The notes under the pieces: generated by a model
Databases searched by the model: none
Told to the model about the DNA's origin: nothing
What the model saw: only the letters and a program-made list of their open reading frames with translations
Shown here: piece by piece, positions 52,670 through 63,000 of the stretch
How positions within the stretch are numbered: the first letter of the stretch is position 1
How the letters are laid out: every line of letters starts with the position of its first letter
Position numbers and translations under genes: made by a program
DNA from: Mucilaginibacter geliditolerans
GTDB lineage: Bacteria; Bacteroidota; Bacteroidia; Sphingobacteriales; Sphingobacteriaceae
NCBI RefSeq assembly: GCF_014200495.1
Contig: NZ_JACHBY010000002.1
Span: 930,001 to 994,000 of the forward strand
Length of the DNA: 64,000 bases
Direction of reading: 5' to 3'

Positions 52670-53440
52670 ATGAAAAGTATTACCGAAAGACATCAGTATA
52701 TTTTGAAGAAATTACAGGATGCAGGTTTTGTTAATGTGCAAGACCTCAGCAATGAAATGAATGTTTCGCACGTAACCATTCGTAAGGACCTGAAATTACT
52801 GGAGGATAAAAACCTGTTATTCCGCACACATGGCGGCGGCTCAAAAACTAACCCTTATATAAATGATAAACCGGTTGCCGAAAAAGAGCAGCTTCATGCC
52901 GATGAAAAGCACCTGATAGCCAGGGCGGCGGCAAAAATGATCGGGCATAACGATTCTATCATTATTGCATCGGGAACTACCATGCTGGCATTGGCACGTT
53001 CAATCAACCCGGAGAAGCATCTTACAGTAATTACCTCGGCACTGAATGTTTCGCTCGAATTATCCAGCCACCTGCATGTAGATGTTTTACAGCTTGGCGG
53101 CCAGTTACGGCAGAACTCATCATCGGTTATGGGCCCGTATGCCGAGCAAATACTGGCAGATGTATCATGCAGTATGCTTTTTTTAGGGGTAGATGGGATT
53201 GACCTGGAAATGGGACTTACTACTACCAGCCTGATGGAGGCCCGCCTGAATCAGAAAATGATAGATGCGGCACAGATTACGGTTGTACTGGCGGATAGCT
53301 CAAAATTTGGAAAACGCGGATTGGGTAAAATATGCGGACTGGAACAAATACAACATATTATAACTGATAGCGGCATTGCGCCATCTACAATTAAGTTACT
53401 GGAGGACAAAGGGATTAATGTTACTATAGTAGAAAAATAG
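52670..53440 (+). CDS. glpR: DeoR/GlpR family transcriptional repressor
   Basis: A regulator of about 256 residues starting MKSITERHQYILKKLQDAGF at 52670. The N-terminal helix-turn-helix is FVNVQDLSNEMNVSHVTIRKDL, the DeoR signature. The sensor domain holds the family motifs IASGTTMLALARSI, LFLGVDGIDLEMGLTT and LADSSKFGKRGLGKIC, which bind a sugar phosphate, here probably glycerol 3-phosphate. It is divergent from glpD across shared CGAAAC sites. The symbol is by context and family. Confidence 0.93.
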   Translation: MKSITERHQYILKKLQDAGFVNVQDLSNEMNVSHVTIRKDLKLLEDKNLLFRTHGGGSKTNPYINDKPVAEKEQLHADEKHLIARAAAKMIGHNDSIIIASGTTMLALARSINPEKHLTVITSALNVSLELSSHLHVDVLQLGGQLRQNSSSVMGPYAEQILADVSCSMLFLGVDGIDLEMGLTTTSLMEARLNQKMIDAAQITVVLADSSKFGKRGLGKICGLEQIQHIITDSGIAPSTIKLLEDKGINVTIVEK

Positions 53441-53772
53441 GTAAATCAGCTTAGTTATGTTATCTAAACAAAGGAAACATTAACATTATAACAGAGAATA
53501 CAATATTGTTAACCGCTACCTTAGCGTGTATAGACAAATGCGCAACTGCTGGTCACTTGCTAAAAAAGAAAAGCCCTGGCAGCAAATGCAGGGCTTTTAA
53601 TGAATGAATATCGCAAAGTATTAGGTATCACATAATAGATGGCCCAATAATAACCCCATCTTGTTTACGTCCAACCGCTACAATAAAGGTTAATACTTAT
53701 TGCAGAACAACTAAATAAATTTCCAGAAACCGCTTCTATATAGTCAGCCAGTTATCCATTCTGGTTATTTCA
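53441..53772. other. intergenic region with a bidirectional terminator
   Basis: This 332-base gap between the convergent glpR and GH16 genes has no supported gene. It holds the terminator at 53569-53598 and otherwise nothing that I recognise. Confidence 0.6.
53569..53598. terminator. bidirectional intrinsic terminator
   Basis: AAAAGCCCTG (53569-53578) and CAGGGCTTTT (53589-53598) form a perfect 10-base stem with a 10-base loop. On the minus strand TTTTCTTTTTTA follows, a strong T-run that ends the GH16 message; the plus side ends glpR. Confidence 0.85.
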
Positions 53773-54561
53773 TTATAAAGCTGTGAAAGTAAAGCTATGT
53801 ATAATGATTTCTACCTGACTATTATTAGTTGGAGCAGTGCCTTGAAACAACCATAAATTCATGTGAACGGGCATTGCCAGTGTGCTAATAGAATTAGGTG
53901 GATTGCTACAAGTTGCAGAAGTAATTTGATTAGTATCGCCGCTTTGGAAACCACCGAGCTCTTGAAAGTAAACTGAGGTGGCACTGTTTCGTTTAAAACG
54001 TTGGGTAGTGTAAGTTCCTGTTAATGATGTATTATATGTTGTATGCCAATCAGTAGGGCTGGTTACGGTTTGAGCGGGATAGATAGTAAAATTGGTGTTA
54101 TTAGCAGTGCTGCTCCCGAATTTCGAATACTCAATATCCATTTCATCTCTGCCATCTACACCGGAATAATTAAACATACCGAAAACTACATTTTTATCAA
54201 GCGTATCAATGCGACCTTCCACATCCCATTGGTAAGTTCCATAACCAAAGCTTTGTGTGCTGATCACTTCTGCACAATACCAGGCTCCGTTAACTTTTGT
54301 TAATTTTAAATGCAGGTAACCATTGGCATCAACATAGGCGTTTGAACTTGTCCAATTATTGGGCCCGGGTCCTGCTGTACCAGTGCCGGAATCTTTTATC
54401 GTCCAGGTATACCCACTAAAGGTGAGCGTTGTAGCCGTTGAAAGTGTTTTAACACCTGTATCATTGGTAAGTGAAGGATTCTTAGCCGGGCTGGTATCTT
54501 TTTTACAGGCTAATAATGATAGTAATAATGCAGAAAGGAAAACGTAAGTGATTTTTTTCAT
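53773..54561 (-). CDS. GH16-type glycan hydrolase lipoprotein
   Basis: A lipoprotein of about 262 residues starting MKKITYVFLSALLL at 54561, with lipobox SLLAC. The mature part is a jelly-roll with the GH16 signature EMDIE in GRDEMDIEYSKFG, where the first Glu is the nucleophile and the second the acid/base. Substrate in GH16 varies (laminarin, agar, carrageenan, xyloglucan); it cannot be fixed here. It is the last gene after the sulfotransferase, 135 bases away, so it may have its own promoter. The C-terminal FTFTAL end is complete. Confidence 0.82.
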   Translation of the reverse strand: MKKITYVFLSALLLSLLACKKDTSPAKNPSLTNDTGVKTLSTATTLTFSGYTWTIKDSGTGTAGPGPNNWTSSNAYVDANGYLHLKLTKVNGAWYCAEVISTQSFGYGTYQWDVEGRIDTLDKNVVFGMFNYSGVDGRDEMDIEYSKFGSSTANNTNFTIYPAQTVTSPTDWHTTYNTSLTGTYTTQRFKRNSATSVYFQELGGFQSGDTNQITSATCSNPPNSISTLAMPVHMNLWLFQGTAPTNNSQVEIIIHSFTFTAL

Positions 54562-54695
54562 GATTAATAACAATTAATTGGTTAAAGATTTAATCAAAAT
54601 TATTACAGCAATCATTTTAGCGAGTTCTGATAGTCCGCATTTTATGTAATGCGGTTCACGAAAAAATAAATTATGAATTGAGGCAAATATTAAAG

Positions 54696-55709
54696 TTATG
54701 CTAAAACACGTTCTTTAATCTCTTTCAGTAATTGTTCTTGTGGCTTTCTTTTTTCAAGATCATTTTCTTTAGCATCAAGTTGACTTTGTTTTTTTAACCT
54801 GATATTTTCAGTCTTGTAAAATTCAATATTATCCGCTGATATCAACTCTTTATCCGGTGAGGATACATGAAGAGGATAACCTAATTTAGCCAACGTGTCA
54901 CCTGCTACCAGCTCAAAGATATCCAAATCATTTTTTTCAAAGCTTTTCAAATAATTACCTGTATTATCAGTCATAATTGGTTTTTCCAGGTTCTTCCACA
55001 TTTCCCCTGATGCCGCAGTAACTTTAGATGTTTGCGAAGTATAATATTGCAACATATTTATAGTAAAAGTAATATCCAGAAAATCGCAAAGTCTTTTGAC
55101 TGTCTTTTCCGGGTCTATGATCAGCTCTTCATAATTTAATGAGAAAAACCGGTCTGCCGGAATAGAATCTCTTAATCTAAAACATTCTTCCTGATCCTGT
55201 TTCCATTGCCGGGCTAAAGAATAAATATGCTTTTCCCCTACAATAGCTTTTTTGAATGAAGCCGCCACATCCCGCCCATCGCGGTATAAATAAATGTACT
55301 TTTTAATTGATCCGTGGCTTTCAAGTTCCGATGAAAAGTAAACATTGTTCATACTTTTACAACACCACATTGCGGCATTTTTACTTTCGGCCGCTATTTC
55401 ATAAATAAGTTTATTAATCTCAAAAAGCGAATTGCTTGTTGATCTCTCGACAATCTGCCTTTTATTGAACACAACATCCTCCCAGGGTACCGGATTCGCA
55501 TTCACATAATCAACTACATCACTAACCAGGCGGTTGTAATTTTCAGGATAGCTGAGCTCGCCATAAAGGCCTAACAATGGCCTAAAATTAACTAATATAT
55601 GTGCCGGGTGCGGCGAAACAATATCGGGCGACTGATCTAAGATAACCCTTAACAAATTTGATCCCGAACGTTGGGTTCCGATCATCTGTATACCGTGAAT
55701 AGCTTTCAT
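54696..55709 (-). CDS. PAPS-dependent sulfotransferase family protein
   Basis: A cytoplasmic-type sulfotransferase of about 337 residues starting MKAIHGIQMIGTQRSGSNLL at 55709. GTQRSGSNLLRVIL is the 5'-phosphosulfate loop and YLYRDGRDVAASF the 3'-phosphate-binding motif. The start is decided by an ATGA overlap with the ChrA gene stop, so translation is coupled. A charged, coiled C-terminal tail of about 50 residues follows the fold (LKKQSQLDAKENDLEKRK). Acceptor is unknown; a glycan or lipid is likely. Confidence 0.88.
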   Translation of the reverse strand: MKAIHGIQMIGTQRSGSNLLRVILDQSPDIVSPHPAHILVNFRPLLGLYGELSYPENYNRLVSDVVDYVNANPVPWEDVVFNKRQIVERSTSNSLFEINKLIYEIAAESKNAAMWCCKSMNNVYFSSELESHGSIKKYIYLYRDGRDVAASFKKAIVGEKHIYSLARQWKQDQEECFRLRDSIPADRFFSLNYEELIIDPEKTVKRLCDFLDITFTINMLQYYTSQTSKVTAASGEMWKNLEKPIMTDNTGNYLKSFEKNDLDIFELVAGDTLAKLGYPLHVSSPDKELISADNIEFYKTENIRLKKQSQLDAKENDLEKRKPQEQLLKEIKERVLA

Positions 55710-56950
55710 TTTAAAATTGGGGAAAAAGTTAAACATATGCCTATTACTAATGAGGCCAGAATTAAATAAACAGGACTTACTTTATATTTTAAGCTGATAA
55801 AAAAAGTTAATGCACATATAATAATTACACTGATGTTAATTGGAACAGCATGTAACAGTTTGTAAGCAGATGCTATTATTAGGCCTACCACAACAGCCTT
55901 AATACCGGCCATTGAATTACGCAACCAGGTACTTTCTTTATGTACAGCAAATATTTTTGATACCAGGATCATTAAAATTGCCGAAGGGGCAAATGTAGCG
56001 ACCAGTGCTACTATGGCTCCGGCCAAGCCGGTTAACTTATAACCTATAAATACAGAACTTACCAGAATTGGACCGGGAGTAAGCTGACTAAAGGCTATAC
56101 AGTCCAAAAACTCCTGACCGCTCACCCATTTTAAATTACTCACTAACATGGATTGCATAATTGGTATCATCACATAACCGCCCCCAAAGAGCGATAAACT
56201 AATACCAGAAAACACCAAACTGATTTTTAGATAGATATTTTGAAAAATCTGTTCAAGGTTTAAAACATAAGTTAACGCTATAAACGCCAGCAATAAGGTG
56301 GCAATTTTCATTTTCCAGTTAAACAACAATCTTAATCCGCCTTTCCCTTCATTATCCGGGATGTATAGTGGGTTATGAAGCTTGAGAAAGAACCCCGCTA
56401 AGCCACCTGTCAATATTAATCCTAAGGTAACCAGATAGCTATTTAACCATATGATGAACAGGAAAGAAATAATGCAGAGCGTATTCTTAACCAAATTTCC
56501 TTTTACATCTTTTTTGTAGATCTGAATACCTGTGGTTAATATGATACCACTTACGGTGCCTGTGGTATAGAATAGTACTTGGTTCCAATGCGATTTATAG
56601 CCGTAATTAAAATAACACCATGACAGAATAAGCATAGCTATTGTTGCGGGTAACAGCACAGCCGCGACAGCTACAAAAGCCCCCAATTTCTTTTTTGCAT
56701 GATAACCCACATAAGCTACTATGTTTACAGCAAGCGGGCCGGGAAGTAAGCTGGCTATACTAATGCCATCAGTAATAGTCTCCGGCTCAATTACGCCATC
56801 CTTTTCAACTAATTCACGCTGTATCATAGCCACCAATGCCATATAACCGCCAAAAGATACCATCCCTATTTTAAAAAATTTCAGAAACAGGTACTTCAGC
56901 GTTAGCGGTTGCTTTATCACTACCGGATAATCAGAACTTAGTATTTGCAT
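55706..56950 (-). CDS. ChrA-family (CHR) anion transporter
   Basis: A 414-residue membrane protein of the long, two-domain chromate-transport family. Each half has its own motif set: FGGYMALVAMIQRELVE and SLLPGPLAVNIVAYVGY in the first, FGGGYVMIPIMQS and QLTPGPILVSSVFIGY in the second. Known members expel chromate, which resembles sulfate. Here it lies between an arylsulfotransferase-like gene (20-base overlap) and a PAPS sulfotransferase (ATGA overlap). Sulfate or another oxyanion is therefore a reasonable substrate (inference); I give no symbol. Confidence 0.9.
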   Translation of the reverse strand: MQILSSDYPVVIKQPLTLKYLFLKFFKIGMVSFGGYMALVAMIQRELVEKDGVIEPETITDGISIASLLPGPLAVNIVAYVGYHAKKKLGAFVAVAAVLLPATIAMLILSWCYFNYGYKSHWNQVLFYTTGTVSGIILTTGIQIYKKDVKGNLVKNTLCIISFLFIIWLNSYLVTLGLILTGGLAGFFLKLHNPLYIPDNEGKGGLRLLFNWKMKIATLLLAFIALTYVLNLEQIFQNIYLKISLVFSGISLSLFGGGYVMIPIMQSMLVSNLKWVSGQEFLDCIAFSQLTPGPILVSSVFIGYKLTGLAGAIVALVATFAPSAILMILVSKIFAVHKESTWLRNSMAGIKAVVVGLIIASAYKLLHAVPINISVIIICALTFFISLKYKVSPVYLILASLVIGICLTFSPILK

Positions 56951-58364
56951 CGATGAAAGGTTTATTTTTTAAAAATCCTTTAGCTTCTTCAATTCTATAG
57001 GGATCACCGGCCAAATTCACTTTCCAAAGAATTTTACCCAGCATGTCCGTAATCAAAAAGACTTTGGGGTCAGTCATGCAGAACAGAATTTTATTATGAT
57101 CGAATGTTGTTTCGTTTCCCTTGGTTGAAGAAAAATACTCCTTTGCCAGCGGAACACTATATACTTCAGTCGCTTTCTTTTTTGCGAGATCAATTATAAG
57201 CGAGAGTGCCCTGCTTTGTTTGCGCTTGCTTCCATTATCGAGCATCGTTAACAAGCCATTTCCATCTATTTGTACTGAATGTTGCCCGCTAAACATATAA
57301 GCGGTATCCATTTTAAAATCACCTTTTTCGCCCAGTTTCCATAAAACCCTCCCGCTTGGATATTCAACTTTCCATACCTGGCTCAGATCTCTGAAGGATA
57401 TCAGGAAATTGCCGTCTTTATCTTTAAATAGCGAATTGGAATGCACCCAGTCTTTTTTCGATTTTAAAATTTTCGGATCAGATAAAGGGTTTAAATGATC
57501 AAGTATCGACCATTCCCATATTTTCTTATTAGCCTTATTAAACACTACGATGCCGTCACCATGTACCGTATCTTTTTTTGCCCCGCCAACGGTTGACAGA
57601 TCAAACAGTTTATTGGTAAAAGTTAAAGCATAAATATCCCCTTGCTTATCAAACCTAACCTCATGATGAACCAATTTATCCATATCTCCCTGTCCAACTT
57701 TCAGGTGCCTTAACACTTTACCGTTCAAATCCATCTCGAATACCTCATCGCCGCCTGATGAGGGGATCTTTTCTGATCCTACAATACAAAGTATGGTTCC
57801 TTTATCCGTCCAATGAGATACTTTTACTCCTTTTTTAAATGGCTGATACCACACAATATTTCCTTTGCTATTGATGATAACCAAAGAACCGGGCTCGGTT
57901 AATATCTGGCTGAGAAAATACTTATTGTGGATTTCAGGCTCAAATTTAGCATCTACGGTTTCTAGGTTGAAGTAGGGTGTTGCATGATAAATAAGCTGTG
58001 TTTGAAAGTCGTGAGGTTTACTTAAATATTTACTGTATTTATTATAAGCAATTGCCTGAAATCTATAATCCGATTCGGCCTCCGTATTGGTAATGTTAAT
58101 CGTATCAACATCACCCGGGCTGCTCACATCGGTATATAACGTATCCGTTGATCCCGGTTTCCAATATTTAAGGCAGGATTTAGCCGCTACATTACAAGTA
58201 ATAATTACCTGAAACCTTAAACGGTTACCCGGCAGATTCATTAATTGAATATTTTTTATCCTGACCTGCGAAAAATAGCCCACAATTTTATCACAGCCTG
58301 AGTTTAAAACACTCAACAGAATTATTAAAAGAACAATTGTAAGTCCAGATCTATATTTTTTCAT
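56931..58364 (-). CDS. arylsulfotransferase (ASST)-like lipoprotein
   Basis: A 477-residue lipoprotein (lipobox LNSGC, C24). An N-terminal beta domain of about 100 residues is followed by a six-bladed propeller-like body. Catalytic-type His residues occur in order at LVHHEVRF (233-234), DWVHSNSLF (H308) and SGQHSVQ (H362), with R325 between the last two. This is the His-His-Arg-His order of bacterial PAPS-independent arylsulfate sulfotransferases. It would move sulfate from an aryl sulfate donor to an acceptor in the periplasm or at the outer surface. It overlaps the ChrA gene and follows susD by 115 bases. Confidence 0.85.
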   Translation of the reverse strand: MKKYRSGLTIVLLIILLSVLNSGCDKIVGYFSQVRIKNIQLMNLPGNRLRFQVIITCNVAAKSCLKYWKPGSTDTLYTDVSSPGDVDTINITNTEAESDYRFQAIAYNKYSKYLSKPHDFQTQLIYHATPYFNLETVDAKFEPEIHNKYFLSQILTEPGSLVIINSKGNIVWYQPFKKGVKVSHWTDKGTILCIVGSEKIPSSGGDEVFEMDLNGKVLRHLKVGQGDMDKLVHHEVRFDKQGDIYALTFTNKLFDLSTVGGAKKDTVHGDGIVVFNKANKKIWEWSILDHLNPLSDPKILKSKKDWVHSNSLFKDKDGNFLISFRDLSQVWKVEYPSGRVLWKLGEKGDFKMDTAYMFSGQHSVQIDGNGLLTMLDNGSKRKQSRALSLIIDLAKKKATEVYSVPLAKEYFSSTKGNETTFDHNKILFCMTDPKVFLITDMLGKILWKVNLAGDPYRIEEAKGFLKNKPFIDANTKF

Positions 58365-58479
58365 TCTTAATTAATTCCCATTTTTTTTAAACTAACATAC
58401 CGGAAGATCCCCTCCCGGTATATTTAGGTAAACAACTACTAAACTAATGCACCAAAAATGAAGCATAGTATTTTCAATA

Positions 58480-60048
58480 TTATTGATATCTCCCTTTATT
58501 AATATCACTATTTAATGATGTATTACTTTGAATTTCCACTTGCGGATATGGGTAATGCAAATAATTTACACTGGGAGAATACGTGTTTTGATTTCTGAGC
58601 AAAGGCACCACATTTGCCTTAAATTCAGATAGAGGGTCGGCGCCATTTGTTTCGCTGTTACCCCAACGGAACAGGTCTTCTAATCTTCGGCCTTCCATAA
58701 AGAATTCCTTATTACGCTCTGCAAAAATCTCAACTCTAAGTGAAGTTTTGGTGTAACTGCCGAGTGTTATATTTGGCAGATTTGCACGATTCCGTATTTG
58801 GTTGATCAAATCAATTGACTCCTGATTTGGGCCATTTAACTCGTTGAGCGCTTCGGCCCGATATAGTATTACATCAGCATATCTGATTATGCTTACATTA
58901 TTAAACCCGGCATAATTATAATTATTGGTTGCCGGATATTTTAGATTATAAACATAAGTGGACAATACTGTATCCGGTCCCGAACCACCCACGCCGCCAT
59001 ACTGCGTTGGTACACTCATAATCTGGCCGTATATAGTTTTGTATATACCGGTCAGCAAATTCCTGCGTGCATCATTTTTATCAAAAATGGAATAAAATTG
59101 CAGGTTGATAGGGAAATTACCATACCCACGGTTCAAATCCCACGGAGTAGAGTTAATACCGAAACTATTTGAGTTGATCCCATAAGCTCCCGGTTGACTT
59201 GAAGATTTAAGTACAAAAATAAATTCATTATCTGACCGGTTTGTGGTATCAAACAAGGCTACAATTCCCCCTTCAGCCATCGGCTTAATTCGGTACGCAC
59301 CTGACGTAATCACCTGTTCAGCCTCATCAGCAGCTTTTTGCCACTGCCCCTGCCTCATGTAAAGGCGGGTTAACAATGATTTTGCAGCACCGCTTGTGGC
59401 CCGTGCCACTTGTGCAGCAGGATAGCTTACCGGTAAATTTGTTGCCGCAAATTGCAAATCAGTAACCATAGCTGCCTCTACGTCGGTTTGTTTGGCAAGT
59501 TTAGGGTTCAGATCAGCTGTTGTAAACTGCGAAGATGGTTTTAATATTAACGGAACATCGCCCCAAAGTTCAGTTGCATCATAATAAGCTAATGCTCTTA
59601 GAAATCTAACCTCACCCAGGTTTTGATTTTTTAATGCATTAGTTGATCCATTGGCTGTATAATTTATATTATTAATTAAGGCTTCCGATTCGTTCGCCCT
59701 GGATACCATTTTAAAAATGCTTATCCATACATCATTAATTACAGAGTTAGTAGGATTGTAAGTTAACTGATCTAATTCTATCCCCTGGCGTGATGTTATG
59801 GTTGTTGTAACCACATCTGCAGGGTATTCATACAACCAATATAAAAATCCCGCATAGTAACCATAACCGCCATTGTCTTTTAATGCCGCATAAGTGCCAA
59901 TAACTGCATCATTACCATCAGACGGTAACGTTAATTTACTTGCGTCAAACACCGAGTAAGTTTCGTCGTTCAGCCCCTTTTTGCATGCAAAAACGGTTAA
60001 CACAACAATGGTTATTAGTAGTGTTAACCTGTAGTATATCTTTTTCAT
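58480..60048 (-). CDS. SusD/RagB outer-membrane glycan-binding lipoprotein
   Basis: A 522-residue lipoprotein with lipobox TVFAC (C22). The core motif GEVRFLRALAYYDATELWGDVPLI and the C-terminal RYADVILYRAEALNEL and ERNKEFFMEGRRLEDLFRWG are diagnostic of RagB/SusD. It follows susC with a 19-base gap and should cap that transporter. The next gene on the same strand is the arylsulfotransferase-like one, so the sulfur genes may belong to the same transcript. Confidence 0.96.
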   Translation of the reverse strand: MKKIYYRLTLLITIVVLTVFACKKGLNDETYSVFDASKLTLPSDGNDAVIGTYAALKDNGGYGYYAGFLYWLYEYPADVVTTTITSRQGIELDQLTYNPTNSVINDVWISIFKMVSRANESEALINNINYTANGSTNALKNQNLGEVRFLRALAYYDATELWGDVPLILKPSSQFTTADLNPKLAKQTDVEAAMVTDLQFAATNLPVSYPAAQVARATSGAAKSLLTRLYMRQGQWQKAADEAEQVITSGAYRIKPMAEGGIVALFDTTNRSDNEFIFVLKSSSQPGAYGINSNSFGINSTPWDLNRGYGNFPINLQFYSIFDKNDARRNLLTGIYKTIYGQIMSVPTQYGGVGGSGPDTVLSTYVYNLKYPATNNYNYAGFNNVSIIRYADVILYRAEALNELNGPNQESIDLINQIRNRANLPNITLGSYTKTSLRVEIFAERNKEFFMEGRRLEDLFRWGNSETNGADPLSEFKANVVPLLRNQNTYSPSVNYLHYPYPQVEIQSNTSLNSDINKGRYQ

Positions 60049-60067
60049 TTGATTTTATATTAAAAAT

Positions 60068-63000
60068 TTAGAAAGTAAGCTTAGCGCCTAATAAGTACAT
60101 CCTTGTAACCGGGTAGGCATTAAAATCAATCCCCCTGCCACCGTTTTGATTTTGCTGGGTAGCGTCAACCAGGTTTCCTACTTCAGGATCAAGGCCTGTG
60201 TATTTGGTAAACGTGAACAAATTCTGTGCATTAACGAAAATATTTAGCCCTGCAAGTCCGATGTGTTTAACCATTGATACCGGAAAAGTATATGACAGAT
60301 TAACATTTTTTATACGGATATAATCAGAGCTTTCAACATACTTTGAATTAACCCAACCACCATATGGGTTACCATAAAACCCGGTTGATGGCAGTGTGCC
60401 GGAGGTATTAGTTGGCGACCAAACCTGTGAAGGAACCGTAGCAAGCGTATTTCCCTGAGACAGCGGGTATTCAAGGTCTTCTTTCTGCAGGTTTAAAAGT
60501 TTACCCCCTGTTTGTGCCTGGGTGAGTATATCTAATTGAAAATGTTTATAAGAGAACGTATTTGTAAAGCCGTAAAATGCATCAGGAATGCCTGTACCTA
60601 GTATTACCCGGTCATTCGCGTCAATGATGCCATCATGATTTACGTCTACAAATTTAGGCTCGCCGGGAGTGGAGTTTTTCTGTGTGGTTTTTAACACCGG
60701 ATCATTTTCCTGAACTATACCGGCATATTCGTAGCCATAAATAGCGTCAATAGGCTGCCCTACACGTAAAATAAACGGACTCTCAAAATCAGCAGCTCCA
60801 TCTGGTTTCAGGCTGCCCACGTAAATATCCGAATTGTTGGAACCAAGCGATAATACTTTGTTTTTGTTGTAAGAAAATGTAAGCGTGCTGCTCCATTTAA
60901 ATGCACCATCAATATTTACAGTTTGCAAAGTAAATTCAAATCCTTTATTTTCAACGCTGCCATCATTACCAAACTGCGCCTGGAAACCGGTTGATGGCGC
61001 TATACTTCTGTCCAATAAAAGATTAGTTGTTTGTTTGTTATAATAGTCGGTCTCTAAAATTAAGCGGTCTTTAAAGAACCCAACATCAAGCCCTACATCT
61101 AAAGAAGCAGTTTGTTCCCATTTTAAGTTTGGATTAGCCAGATTGTTTATGGCAATACCACTTACCTGGGCTACACCATCTAAAGTATATTTGGTAGTAT
61201 TATCAGACGCGAAGTTAACCGCAGTAAGCCCGGAGTTGATTCTGTCATTACCGGTAACGCCATAACTTACACGTAGTTTTCCTGTCGAAAATAAGTTCAG
61301 GTTTTCAATAGCATCTTCATGATCAAAGCGCCAGGCAAAGGCACCTGATGGAAAATAACCCAACTTATCATTAGCACCAAATACCGATGAGCCATCTATA
61401 CGGTATGTACCGGTAAAAATATACCTGCTCTTATAATCATAATCAATCCGGCCGAACCAACTCTTTCTCTTGATCTCGCTTTTTCCGGAAGCCGCGGAGA
61501 ATTGTTGTGCAGTACCCAGGTTATTGTATCCCAATTCGTTGCTGCTAAAATTGGTTGCGGTAAGATCATCTTCATTATAGATATATGTTTGTTGGTTATA
61601 CCCCGCCAGTAACTTAAAGTTATGTTCTTTCCATTTATAGCTATAGGTGGCTGTTGGATTAAATATCAATTCTGTTTCATCAATATTGGTAACTGTTGCC
61701 AAACCATTTGATGCTACTCCTGCAGGTACTGTTGAAGGTGCAAAGTATAATATCTTTGAAGAATTGAGATCGGTTCCCTGATCTGATTGTATGACTAAAT
61801 TCTTGACAGGTTCATACCTAAATGAAAAATAAGCATTAGTTCTGTAATTTGTATTCCCTCTGTCTGTAGCTGCTATAAAATGGAGTGGGTTTTGCGCATC
61901 AAGCTGAATGTTATCAGCCCCGAATGTTGATGCCGGGTTAGCTTTAAGTACCTGCTTTAAAAATCCGTTTATGGTTGATGGTGCCAAAGGCAGATCATTC
62001 TGGTCGCCATAATAGCCAAATACCCTTGCTGACATGGTGAATTTATTCCCTATCTTTTGATCTACGTTTACTCTGGCCCCTACTCTTTGATATCTGGAAT
62101 CAATAACAACACCTTCCTGGTTTAAATAATCTAAACTGGCGTATACTGATGTAAATGCCGAGCCTCCGGTAAAGCTTAATGTATTGTCTTCTATTTTTGC
62201 TAACCGAAATAACTGACTTTGCCAATCAGTGCCCAACAGCCCCGCTTTTAATGAGTCTAACCTGCTCTGTGAGTAAGGTGCGGTGCTGCCTTCAGCAACA
62301 AACAGTGTATTGAGCCTTGTAGCATTTTGGTATGGCCCTGCCAAATCGTAACGGTTGATTACTTTTTGATAACCAAGAGAACTGTTTAGCGTAATAAAAC
62401 CTTTTTTATTCTTGCCGCTTTTTGTGGTAACTAATATAACACCATTGGCACCCCTTGCACCGTATATGGCGGTAGATGCAGCATCTTTTAATATGGAGAT
62501 GGATGCAATATCATCCGGGCTAATGGTGAAGCCTATACCATCATTGGTTGGAAAACCGTCAATTACATATAAAGGCTCACTATCCGCATTAATGGAATTC
62601 GTTCCACGTATTCTGATAGTTAATGGCGCACCGGGTGTTCCGTTATTTTGTGTAACCTGCACACCTGCAGCTTTACCCGTTAACATATTGGCAACAGACA
62701 ATGAAGATTTATTCAGGTCTTCCGCATTTAATGTTACTGCCGAACCCGCAAAAGTACTCTTGTTCTTACTGCCGTAGCCTACAACTACCACTTCATCCAA
62801 TGCTTTGGCATCCTTTTGCATAACCACGGTTATTTTTTTAGCATCGGTAACTTTAACCTGTTGATTTAAATAACCTATAAAATGAAATACAAGGATGGAA
62901 TTACTGTGCGCTTCAATTTGAAACTGCCCGTTAACGCCGGTAACAGTTCCATTAGTTGTACCTGTTTCGGTAACAGCAACCCCCGGCAGCACTTCGGCAT

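Noticed and set aside
58397..58421. ATACCGG/CCGGTAT hairpin between susD and the ASST-like gene as a terminator
   Set aside because: Seven-base stem with an 11-base loop; on the minus strand no T-run follows. Read-through into the sulfur genes remains likely.
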